Below are positions 56,703-64,000 of a DNA stretch of 64,000 nt, piece after piece; position 1 is the stretch's first letter, and every line of letters begins with the position of its first letter. The DNA is taken from the NCBI GenBank assembly GCA_019695575.1, contig JADNSB010000022.1, positions 62,001-126,000 on the forward strand, written 5' to 3'. The position numbers and the translations under genes are program-made. The notes beneath the pieces are model-generated. The model was not told the origin of the DNA. It was given only the letters and a program-made list of their open reading frames with translations, and did not search any database. This stretch comes from Angomonas ambiguus (taxonomy: Eukaryota; Euglenozoa; Kinetoplastea; Trypanosomatida; Trypanosomatidae).

Positions 56703-57467
56703 AAAAAAAAAAAAAGGGAACGAAGGAGAAGAAGAATAAAATGAAATAGAATACATCTATAAACAAATACACAAGTAAACTAACTAAACAAAACACAATC
56801 AAAAAGAAAGAAAGAAAGTGAAAGTGAAGAAACAAAAAAATAAAATAAAGTTATCCTCTGTAGAAAAAAAAAAATAGAGGTGATTACCGTAAAACTTTAT
56901 GTGAAAATATATAGGCACAATGAAGTACTCACAGTTTTTTTTTTTTTGATGGTAATTGATGAGTTTCATCTCTGTCGTATTTCACTGTTTGGAAACAGAT
57001 TTTTTTTTTCTTTTGTTGTTGTATGATTATTATTTTTGTTCCCCCACTTTTTTTTTGTTTTTATTTATATAATTATTATTTTGCTTCTTGCTGATTGATC
57101 TTTCTTTTTTTTGGTTTTTGTGCCATTGCGATGAATTATTTAATTATTTATGTAAGAGTTTTACTTTGTGTGGTAGTAAACTATTATTTGTAATATCACC
57201 ACACTGTAATAAAAAATTAGCGGCAACCACTACCACATCAAAAAAAAAAGAGAGAGAAAAAAAAAGAAAGAGAATGAGAGCTATTGTAATAAAAGCTAAA
57301 CTGAACTGTAAAACAAAAAAAAAAAAACTAACAAACACCGACCCCTCCCCCACAAAAAAACAACAACAACAATAAATAAATTCATCTATTCGTAAAATTG
57401 TGTCTTTAAGTAGATAATACTACTCTTTGTTTTCTCTCCTTTTTTTTTCTTTAAATATCTGTAGTGG
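56703..57467. other. A+T-rich intergenic spacer
   Basis: A-rich first part (56700-56870) with GAAA repeats near 56800-56830. T-rich middle (56935-57120). A second A-rich block lies near 57240-57375, followed by a T/C tract at 57421-57455 and GTAG at 57461-57464. No gene was recognised; frames here are low-complexity. Confidence 0.6.
57421..57464 (+). promoter_or_regulatory. Trans-splice acceptor three bases before the start codon
   Basis: A T/C tract then ATATCTGTAG, AG at 57463-57464; the ATG of the next gene is at 57468, leaving a 3-base leader if this AG is used. Confidence 0.5.
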
Positions 57468-59960
57468 ATGAATAGTCTCTTTAGGCGAAAGACCAAACCA
57501 GTCGTGCTACTAGATGAGAATGCATCCCCTTCCTCGAATCTTATAGACCCAAACGATAATCAGAGGCCTGTAAGGCCCAAGCAGTGGCGGCCGCGTTTCC
57601 TTCGAACTACTAAGCGCTCTACGACGGCGCTGATTCTCTTCTGTATTCTATCCCTGTGTCTCTTGGTGAACACCGTCCACGCCGTCCTCTATGCCGATGA
57701 GCTGGACGGGTGGTGGTGGTGGGGGCGGCGGAGGCGGTCCGAGGTGCGGGAAGGGGTCCGTGCTCCTCCTCCGGACCCTCTGCTCCAGCGGCTGCTAGGG
57801 GGCGTCCACCACCGCCGCACCCCCCTCACCAAGGAGGAGCGGCTCACCGCCTATGATAACCTCTCCATCGTGTACACCTACCTCGACCCACAGGACCCCG
57901 ACTACCGCCTCCGCCGCGCGATGATGCGGGTGTGTGCTGCAGCGATTCAAGCCGCCGAGCGCGACCGCCTCTCTGCTCCTGCGAAGGATACTCCTTGTCG
58001 ATTGAGGAAGCGGACTCTAGCGGAACTAGAGGCGGCGGTGGGGGTTGGTAGCGCCGCGTACGACGAGATACGGTACAGCTTACGCAGTCTGGAGGCGCAC
58101 GTACCGTGGCACCGAGGGGCGCTGGTGGTGGTGGTCCCCTCTACCCGACCGCCCGATTGGCTGAACCGCTCGAAACATTTTTTCGCGGGCCGCTGTGAGA
58201 CCGCCGTCGCAGGCGCGCACCGTCGGCTAGTGTGGGTTCACCAGCACTGTCTGTTACCACGTGGGTTTCGGCTGACCGCGAACACCAACACGGTGGAGAA
58301 GTATCTCTGGCGGGTTCACCACCTCACGCCGATACACCTCCACTTCAACGATGACTTCTTTGTGAACCGTCGGGTCGAGGTGACGGACTGGATTAATCCC
58401 TACGGAGGGCCGTACGTGCGGCTAGAGTCTGCCGTGATACCAGTAGCACAGAGGACGGAGACGGTCTCTCACGACTGGTACCGCAGCGTGGCCTTCACCA
58501 CTCTATTCACCACCTACGAGCTCGACCTCCGCCCGCAGGGAACGGTCTCCAACGCCACCCTACAGCTGTGGTCGGAGGCTGGCACCCCTAGAGTCGACCC
58601 TTCTCACTACCTGGAGTGGAGCGATACGCATTCCCCAGACCCACTCCCCCTCTTTCTCGACCTCGCCGAGGGGAAAGGGCGGTGGCGGCGGTGGATGAAG
58701 TATTGGTTTCCACAGTATCAAGGCAGACAAGGGGCGCTACAGCGGGCCCTGGCGCAGAGTGCCCACCGCCCTCGATACTTTGCCGCCCACGCCCCTTTCG
58801 TGTATTGTACGGGGATGCTACAGTACCTCGAGCGGCGCTTCACTCTGGAGTATCTTCAGTCTCGCTCCTCTCTCACGCGGGGGTCCTCTGACCTTGTCAT
58901 CCCTTTCGTGTACAACGCCTTCATGGCGGAAAGGCCCTGGGAGGCCTCTCCACGTTTCCTCGATGCGCTCTTCTCTCTGCATGTCCTTGGCAAGAAGGAG
59001 GGAGAAGGATTAGAGAGACCCATCATTGAGTTGGACAACTACGACGGGTGTGCGCCGTCGGTCGAGCTGATTGGGCCCAAGGAGAGTCAGTCCATGTTTA
59101 TCCAATTTACAGACAACTTTCACCTCAACCGTCAGCACATGGATGCGATCAAAACCGAAAACCCTCTCTTCTTTAATATGAATAACGACTTTAAAGAGAA
59201 GGCGGTGGGACAGCAAATGATGGAATTTCTAAAGTCAAAATTTACTAAACCCTTCTACCTCGAACGTCATGAGGAGGAGGGGGAGGGAGAAGGGGAGGAC
59301 GATGGGGTGTACGCGTCGTTGATGCAGCTGCCTGTTGTGATACTGGTGAGCTACGAGGAGGCCGTATGTGGGGCGGTACGCAGTCTGCAGCTGGCCCTCC
59401 CTGACCATAAAGGAGTAGTGCGTGTCTTTCATCCCGCCGGCCGGGAGGGGTCCCTGCAGTATCGGAGGGAGCTCCACCACCACCACACGTGCAGCGCCAT
59501 GCCGGCGGTACGGTGTGCGTGGAGAAGTGGTAAAGTCACGGTAGAGGCGATCCATCATCTCGGCCACGACACCGTGGTCCATTCTCTTCTCGAGAACACG
59601 TTGAACTCTATCAATAGGGCGCCGGTGGAGCTCCCTCTATCCTGTGGATCAATGATGGCAGGGAAGGCGGTGAAGGGTCTGGTGCTTGACCTACGCTCCC
59701 CGGTCCAGCAAAGGAGGAACCTCCCAAAGGCTCTGAGGGTACCAGGGCAACTGCTCACCTTGGAGGACTTTGAGGGAAGGGAGGTGTCCCCCACCCTGCG
59801 GGTTCTCTATCTGACGGTGTCTCCGTCAAGGAAGGGATCCTCCCTTCACTGGATTGAGGGAGGGTGCAGTGGAGACCTGTTGGAGGCTTTTCCACTTCCC
59901 TATCGTCTTTATGAGTCGTACACGCAGGAGGAGGACCTTCTGACATGGGATTCCGTCTGA
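57468..59960 (+). CDS. Stealth-family sugar-phosphate transferase (type II membrane protein)
   Basis: The protein has 830 residues. One membrane span near residues 51-72 (ALILFCILSLCLLVNTVHAV) after a basic cytosolic head gives a type II Golgi-like topology. The Stealth blocks follow in order: CR1-like IVYTYLDPQDPDY (about 130), CR2 RYSLRSLEAHVPWHRGALVV (about 202) with VWVHQHCLLP and HLHFNDDFFVNRRVEVTDWI (about 290), a CR3-like AAHAPFVYCTGMLQYLERRF (about 440), and a CR4-like stretch with FFNMNNDFKEK (about 570). This family includes GlcNAc-1-phosphotransferase and protozoan enzymes that transfer sugar phosphates onto glycans. The last 250 residues are not recognised. Substrate unknown; a role in phosphoglycan or phosphorylated N-glycan synthesis is an inference. 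Confidence 0.85.
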   Translation: MNSLFRRKTKPVVLLDENASPSSNLIDPNDNQRPVRPKQWRPRFLRTTKRSTTALILFCILSLCLLVNTVHAVLYADELDGWWWWGRRRRSEVREGVRAPPPDPLLQRLLGGVHHRRTPLTKEERLTAYDNLSIVYTYLDPQDPDYRLRRAMMRVCAAAIQAAERDRLSAPAKDTPCRLRKRTLAELEAAVGVGSAAYDEIRYSLRSLEAHVPWHRGALVVVVPSTRPPDWLNRSKHFFAGRCETAVAGAHRRLVWVHQHCLLPRGFRLTANTNTVEKYLWRVHHLTPIHLHFNDDFFVNRRVEVTDWINPYGGPYVRLESAVIPVAQRTETVSHDWYRSVAFTTLFTTYELDLRPQGTVSNATLQLWSEAGTPRVDPSHYLEWSDTHSPDPLPLFLDLAEGKGRWRRWMKYWFPQYQGRQGALQRALAQSAHRPRYFAAHAPFVYCTGMLQYLERRFTLEYLQSRSSLTRGSSDLVIPFVYNAFMAERPWEASPRFLDALFSLHVLGKKEGEGLERPIIELDNYDGCAPSVELIGPKESQSMFIQFTDNFHLNRQHMDAIKTENPLFFNMNNDFKEKAVGQQMMEFLKSKFTKPFYLERHEEEGEGEGEDDGVYASLMQLPVVILVSYEEAVCGAVRSLQLALPDHKGVVRVFHPAGREGSLQYRRELHHHHTCSAMPAVRCAWRSGKVTVEAIHHLGHDTVVHSLLENTLNSINRAPVELPLSCGSMMAGKAVKGLVLDLRSPVQQRRNLPKALRVPGQLLTLEDFEGREVSPTLRVLYLTVSPSRKGSSLHWIEGGCSGDLLEAFPLPYRLYESYTQEEDLLTWDSV

Positions 59961-60122
59961 AGGGGGAAGGAATCTGCTATAAAGAAAAAAAGAATACCTT
60001 TTTTTTCTTTTTTCTTTTCCGATGCTATGACGGTGGCTATTCTCCAATCACCACTTCTCTCTCTCTTTCTCTCTCCCCCCTATTTTTTTTTCTTTTCCTT
60101 ATTCTATAATAGTTGTAGCTAG

Positions 60123-60180
60123 TTTTTTTTCTTTATTTTTTATTTCTTTCACCTATTTTGGTTCTCTCTCTCTTCTCTAG
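60123..60180 (+). promoter_or_regulatory. Trans-splice acceptor abutting the start codon
   Basis: A long T/C tract without AG ends in TCTTCTCTAG at 60171-60180, and the ATG of the next gene begins at 60181. An alternative acceptor is the GTAG near 60115-60118. Confidence 0.5.
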
Positions 60181-61617
60181 ATGGCGCTTTCTTCTCAGTG
60201 GGGACAGTCTGTTGTGGTGCGGGCCGATACACGGGGGGAGGTGGTAGTACCCACCGCTCCCAATTCCAAGACCGCCAAGGCCTACGCCGCGGCTGGCAAC
60301 CCTATTATCATCCGCCCCAGAGACGAGGAGAGTTTCCGCGACTTGCACCCTAACGGCCGCGGCAACGCCACCGACAGCGGTGTGCCTCTCTCCCGTGCCC
60401 TGGTCACCACTCTAGTGGGACGAGATATATCCGAGACCTTCTGGATCCCTGACGCCTCTAAAGGCGAAGTGGGCCTGTTGGAGATGTTATTCCGGCGAGG
60501 CGCTCAGAACAAGAATCACATCCTCCTCCAGAGTCGGCCGATGCAAGAGCTGCAGTTCAACTACTCCACCGTGAGCGGGAATAACATTGACCTCTCGCAC
60601 AACTGCTTTCGACTCAGCAAGACGGCGATGGCGGTCCAGCAGATGGACATGGCACTGGGGGAGGTGGAGGAGGAGTACGACCAGTACTACAACAGCCCCA
60701 ACACCAATACCAGCGCCCGCTCCTCGGGTAGCCCTCGCAGCGCCAGTGCCACCGTCAGCATGTCCACCCGAGACTTTAAGCAGTCCATCCGCGCCAGCCT
60801 ACAGTCGGTACAGCAGGAGGATTACTACCTCGTCAAGTACCGTGACTACAGCGCTTGGGCGGTCGCCCACTACAAGTCCATCGCGAAGGGCGACAGCATC
60901 TTTGGCAGGAAGTACGTCGAGCAGTGTCTGGCGGTCCACGTCGGCCGTGAGCCGGGGGAGCTAATTCTCATTACAGACGAGCAGTTTCTATTAGGGGTGG
61001 ATATTCTTCAGCGTCAGTTGATGAATCAATTAGATAGCCTCCCCACTGGGCGGCCGGGGGCCAGGGGCAACAACGCACAGAGCTACTCGCAGTACCAGCT
61101 CGACCTCGACTACTGCGCCCTGAACGCGGACCAGTTCCGCAGTCTCGGTGCGGTCCTGGGGGATGGCATGCGACCGGTGCTAGTGCAGGGGGAGGAGATC
61201 AAGAAGCGGAAGGAGGAGGAGGAGCACCGGCGGCAACAGAGTTTGGGAAGGGACGGGTATGAGGCGCCGGCGTGGTATGACTGGTCCCCAGCGGCCATCA
61301 ATAAGCGCGTGCATCACCAGCTGGCCTACTACTACACCTCTCTCGGTCGGCTGACGGTGCAGTTCCTGGTGTTGGGTCTTGTCGGGTACTTTGCCTATCA
61401 GTACGTGAAAGGGGTGCTGCCGTCTTCGTCAGCGGAGGACAATGATAGAGGACGGAGGGGTAGCAGAGGCCGCAATGACGGACGTGGCCGTAGAGGCGGT
61501 AGAGGCAGTCGATACGACGACTACGACGATGATTACCGCCCTGCGGGACTTTTTAGAAGTATGTTGATGGGCCCTAAGGAGGTGTTTGATTATATCCTTG
61601 CCCCTAGAGATTATTAA
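60181..61617 (+). CDS. Unrecognised one-span membrane protein with Arg/Gly-rich tail
   Basis: The protein has 478 residues. Most of it looks globular with mixed sheet and helix (SETFWIPDASKGEVGLLEML; DFKQSIRASLQSVQQEDYYL; PGELILITDEQFLLGVDILQ). One hydrophobic segment near residues 391-410 (TVQFLVLGLVGYFAYQYV) is a probable membrane span. After it an Arg/Gly-rich region with RGRR-type repeats (about 425-460) and an Asp/Tyr cluster end the chain with FDYILAPRDY. An Asn/Ser/Thr linker lies near 175-200. RG-rich tails can bind RNA or be methylated. Organelle not decided; no signal peptide. The ATG follows directly on a splice-type AG. Confidence 0.82.
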   Translation: MALSSQWGQSVVVRADTRGEVVVPTAPNSKTAKAYAAAGNPIIIRPRDEESFRDLHPNGRGNATDSGVPLSRALVTTLVGRDISETFWIPDASKGEVGLLEMLFRRGAQNKNHILLQSRPMQELQFNYSTVSGNNIDLSHNCFRLSKTAMAVQQMDMALGEVEEEYDQYYNSPNTNTSARSSGSPRSASATVSMSTRDFKQSIRASLQSVQQEDYYLVKYRDYSAWAVAHYKSIAKGDSIFGRKYVEQCLAVHVGREPGELILITDEQFLLGVDILQRQLMNQLDSLPTGRPGARGNNAQSYSQYQLDLDYCALNADQFRSLGAVLGDGMRPVLVQGEEIKKRKEEEEHRRQQSLGRDGYEAPAWYDWSPAAINKRVHHQLAYYYTSLGRLTVQFLVLGLVGYFAYQYVKGVLPSSSAEDNDRGRRGSRGRNDGRGRRGGRGSRYDDYDDDYRPAGLFRSMLMGPKEVFDYILAPRDY

Positions 61618-62320
61618 ACGTATAAATAAAATAGCCACCTGAATTTTCTTAGATCCTCCACCTTATTCTTTTCTCCCCCCCCCCCCCCCACACACACACA
61701 CACACACTTTCTGCGAACCGTCTGTTGTATTTTGTATTTTTTTTTTTGGTTTGTTAACCCTATTAAAAAAAAAAAAAGAGTATTGCACACACACACACAC
61801 ATATATATATATATCTAAGCATAAATACCTCCCAGAAAGCAAACAAACCTATAATCATTACATTCTATATGCTGTTCTCATTTTCGGATTTAATTTTTCT
61901 TTCTTTTTTCCGAGTCTTTATCCACCACAAACCAGCAAAAAAGAAAAGAAAAAAAAAGAAATTATAAAAAAATAATTAAAAATTCAATAAATTTTTCTGA
62001 ACCCTATTCGATATATAAAAAATAATCAGTAGACTTGTACAACATATTGCGTGTAAAACACTATACCACACTCACGTTCGTGTGTCTTTTAATTCAGATC
62101 AAAAACTGTAATTTTTGATTACTCTAAGGAGCAAATAAAAGTTTTTCATCAATTCCTTTTTTCCTTCTCCTTTTCACATCATGTAAGTTAAAAGTTTCCA
62201 CTACAAGAGAAAAAAAAAAGAGAACTTCTAAGAAAGTCCCCCGCATACTTTTTTTTCTTTTTTATTATTATTCTTTATTATTATTATTCATTCTCCACCA
62301 AATAAATCAGTAAATCCATT
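61618..62320. other. A+T-rich intergenic spacer with C-run and CA/TA repeats
   Basis: A run of C (61674-61689) continues into a CA repeat (to 61708). A second CA repeat and TA repeat lie at 61785-61815. A-runs (61930-61985), T-rich tracts (62155-62170, 62249-62270) and ATT triplets follow before the next ATG. No gene was recognised. Confidence 0.6.
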
Positions 62321-63346
62321 ATGCCTCGCGCCTTGTCTTTTGCCGTCGTGGACGATGATGACACCTCCTCCTGCTGCAGCGAGGAGTACTACCCCCAGGA
62401 GAATGTTTCCCGCTCCAGAGCCTACTCCAAGCGACGCTCCACGTGCCACGGCCCTACCGCCTTCCCCGGCGTCAACAGCACCACTCTGCAGAACCAAGAG
62501 GATAGAGAGGGCAGGGAGCGACAGGAGCAGCTGCGCTTCCTCGTGCTCAGCGGTCAGGTGACCATCGAGGAGCCCTGCGCCGCGAATAACCACCGACGTG
62601 TGTTTAAGCGCAATAAAGAAAGCGGTGAGTTCGGGATTGGGACTCGTGGAGAGGCGGATCAGGAGCGGGCCAAGGCACTCGAGCAGGTCAAGGAACCTCG
62701 CTACGGCAGAAAGGAAAAGGAGATCGTTCAACCACTGAAGCGGAAGGAAAGCGTTTATGACCGTCTTCGTCGGAGTGATAGCGTGTCTAGCATGAAGAGT
62801 CTGACGAATCAAAAAGTAGCCACCCGTAGCAACTCTCGCCGTCAGCCAGACCCTTTCGAAGGGGTGCCGGAGGTGAGCACACCCACCTCCGTCCGCCTCC
62901 CTCCCATCCACGGTACCTCTTCCACCGGCCGTGATAACTTTTATCATTCCATACAATACAATAACAATAATAATAATAATAATAATGTTAGTATGAGTAG
63001 CCAGAGTAGTACCAGCAATAATAATAATAATAATAAGGATGGGGCTGCAGTGGTGCTGATGGCCCCCCCGCGAGAACAGAAGGGAGGGGTGGTGGATCAG
63101 TTCGGTTACTTCTCCACCCATCGTGTTAATCCAGACTACTACAGCGAACTCCGCCGTCAGAGCCGCCATGCTAGCTATTATGAAAACACCAATAATATTA
63201 ATAATAATAATAGTACTCGCCGCCGTCGTCAAAGTGGGAGAGGACCTTTACTGAACACGGTGGAGGAAAAGGGAGAAGAGGGACGACAGTCGTTTCGCTA
63301 TCCTTCCACACAGCGAAAGTCTTTGGTGAGTGTAACGGGATCCTGA
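62321..63346 (+). CDS. Asn-rich unknown protein
   Basis: The protein has 341 residues, mostly polar. The start MPRALSFAVVDDDDTSSCCS is followed by charged segments with many Arg and Glu (ERAKALEQVKEPRYGRKEKE). A Ser/Arg-rich middle (YDRLRRSDSVSSMKSLTNQK) looks phosphorylatable. Asn runs lie near 62960-62985, 63018-63035 and 63190-63212. No domain recognised; probably disordered. A long open frame on the opposite strand (62288-63232) is produced by the repeats and is not a gene. Stop TGA. Confidence 0.75.
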   Translation: MPRALSFAVVDDDDTSSCCSEEYYPQENVSRSRAYSKRRSTCHGPTAFPGVNSTTLQNQEDREGRERQEQLRFLVLSGQVTIEEPCAANNHRRVFKRNKESGEFGIGTRGEADQERAKALEQVKEPRYGRKEKEIVQPLKRKESVYDRLRRSDSVSSMKSLTNQKVATRSNSRRQPDPFEGVPEVSTPTSVRLPPIHGTSSTGRDNFYHSIQYNNNNNNNNNVSMSSQSSTSNNNNNNKDGAAVVLMAPPREQKGGVVDQFGYFSTHRVNPDYYSELRRQSRHASYYENTNNINNNNSTRRRRQSGRGPLLNTVEEKGEEGRQSFRYPSTQRKSLVSVTGS

Positions 63347-64000
63347 AAAAAGTGGAAAAAAAATGTAATAATAAAGAATAAATAAATAAATAAATAATAG
63401 TGGAAACAATGTGTAAAACTTACGAAATAATAATAATACTAAAATAAAATAAAAAACAAAAACAAATAATGTAAAGATGTATATTCGTTTGTTTTTTTGT
63501 TTTTCTATTCCATTCTATTTTTTTTTATTTTATTGTTTGAAATTCTATCTTTAAACAGCAAACAACAAGAATACATATACCATAAAAAAAATGTACATAT
63601 AAAACTTCCATATTTTTACACTTGCTATCGCATTATTCGCCTTTCCCTCTGATTTTTCAATTTTTTTTTTTGTTTTTCGTGGAATTTTTTATTCTGTTTT
63701 TGTTTCCATCGCACTCTTTTTTTTTATTCATTTATTTGATTTTTCATTACGTTTTCTTTTTCTCCTCTCTTTTTTTTTTTTACAAAATGAAAAGGTTTTT
63801 CGTTTTTTTTTTTTATTACTTGAACCATATTTTATTTTCTAAAAGTTATCTTCTCCATTTTAGGGTTTTTCATTTTATCTCTCTACACCCCCCCCCCAAA
63901 AAAAAAAAATAATAATAATAACAATCAAAACCAATTTTTACCCATTTATAGTTCTCCTTTTTTCCAAAAAAATAAAATAATAAAATACTTAATTATCCAT
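63347..64000. other. A+T-rich intergenic spacer at window end
   Basis: A/T-rich sequence with TAAA repeats near 63380-63397, T-rich tracts (63520-63535, 63660-63680, 63715-63730, 63768-63782) and a C-run followed by an A-run at 63888-63909. It is probably the leader region of a gene starting beyond the window. A Phe-rich frame here is low-complexity and not convincing. Confidence 0.55.

Noticed and set aside
62288-63232. Long open frame on the minus strand (314 residues)
   Set aside because: It lies opposite the Asn-rich gene. Its Ile runs are simply the reverse complement of AAT repeats, and it has no recognisable domain.
63622-63912. 96-residue hydrophobic frame at the window end
   Set aside because: It is Phe-rich, from T-runs; a splice and leader tract is the better explanation.

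Overview
The window looks like a piece of a kinetoplastid nuclear genome, most likely a trypanosomatid or a close relative. All recognisable genes lie on the + strand, none shows an intron, and they are packed head to tail. They are separated by A+T-rich spacers with the long T/C-rich tracts and AG dinucleotides expected of trans-splicing acceptors. The gene content agrees: a trypanosome-type PKA regulatory subunit (leucine-rich N-terminus, altered nucleotide pockets), a POLIB-type kinetoplast DNA polymerase with an exonuclease inside the thumb, SURF1, a mitochondrial-type AspRS, a kinesin-13 and an axonemal dynein light chain. The genetic code looks standard, since reading frames end normally at TAA, TGA or TAG. 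The species cannot be fixed from sequence alone. In-frame asparagine runs and very A+T-rich spacers resemble some Trypanosoma and bodonid genomes.

Layout. From 1 to 35.3 kb there are 18 + strand genes: the 3' end of an unknown gene, a TPR protein, PKA-R, a PhyH-like protein, a 1085-residue probable mitochondrial protein, a 224-residue unknown, kinesin-13 with TRAF-type zinc fingers, a tail-anchored protein, a small coiled-coil protein, SURF1, an Asn-rich protein ending in a CaaX box, POLIB, an SR-like protein, a coiled-coil protein, N-terminal glutamine amidase (NTAQ1), a CCDC77-like coiled coil, a cytidylate-kinase-like protein and AspRS. From 35.3 to 38.7 kb lies a gene-poor, G+C-rich stretch whose left half is A/C-rich and right half G/T-rich on the + strand. 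This is a good candidate for an RNA polymerase II start region, possibly bidirectional. From 38.7 to 64 kb a second + strand block carries a 69-residue basic protein with a PP1-docking motif, VPS20/CHMP6, a DNAL4-type dynein light chain, a GT4 glycosyltransferase, an OMS1-like methyltransferase, an unknown 669-residue protein, a SERAC1-like hydrolase with a TPR-like tail, a long coiled coil, a CDK5/PHO85-like kinase, a Stealth-family phosphotransferase, a one-span membrane protein and an Asn-rich unknown.

The genes do not form a single pathway. Neighbours would share a polycistronic precursor and be controlled after transcription. Loose themes are the mitochondrion (SURF1, POLIB, AspRS, OMS1-like, the 1085-residue protein), cytoskeleton and flagellum (kinesin-13, DNAL4, CCDC77-like, other coiled coils) and signalling (PKA-R, CDK, the candidate PP1 regulator). 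I saw no tRNA, rRNA, spliced-leader RNA, CRISPR array, transposon or virus-derived element. The most interesting items are the skew-switching start region with its small PP1-motif gene, the kinesin-13/zinc-finger fusion, the double-exonuclease POLIB and the near-zero 5' leaders of several genes.
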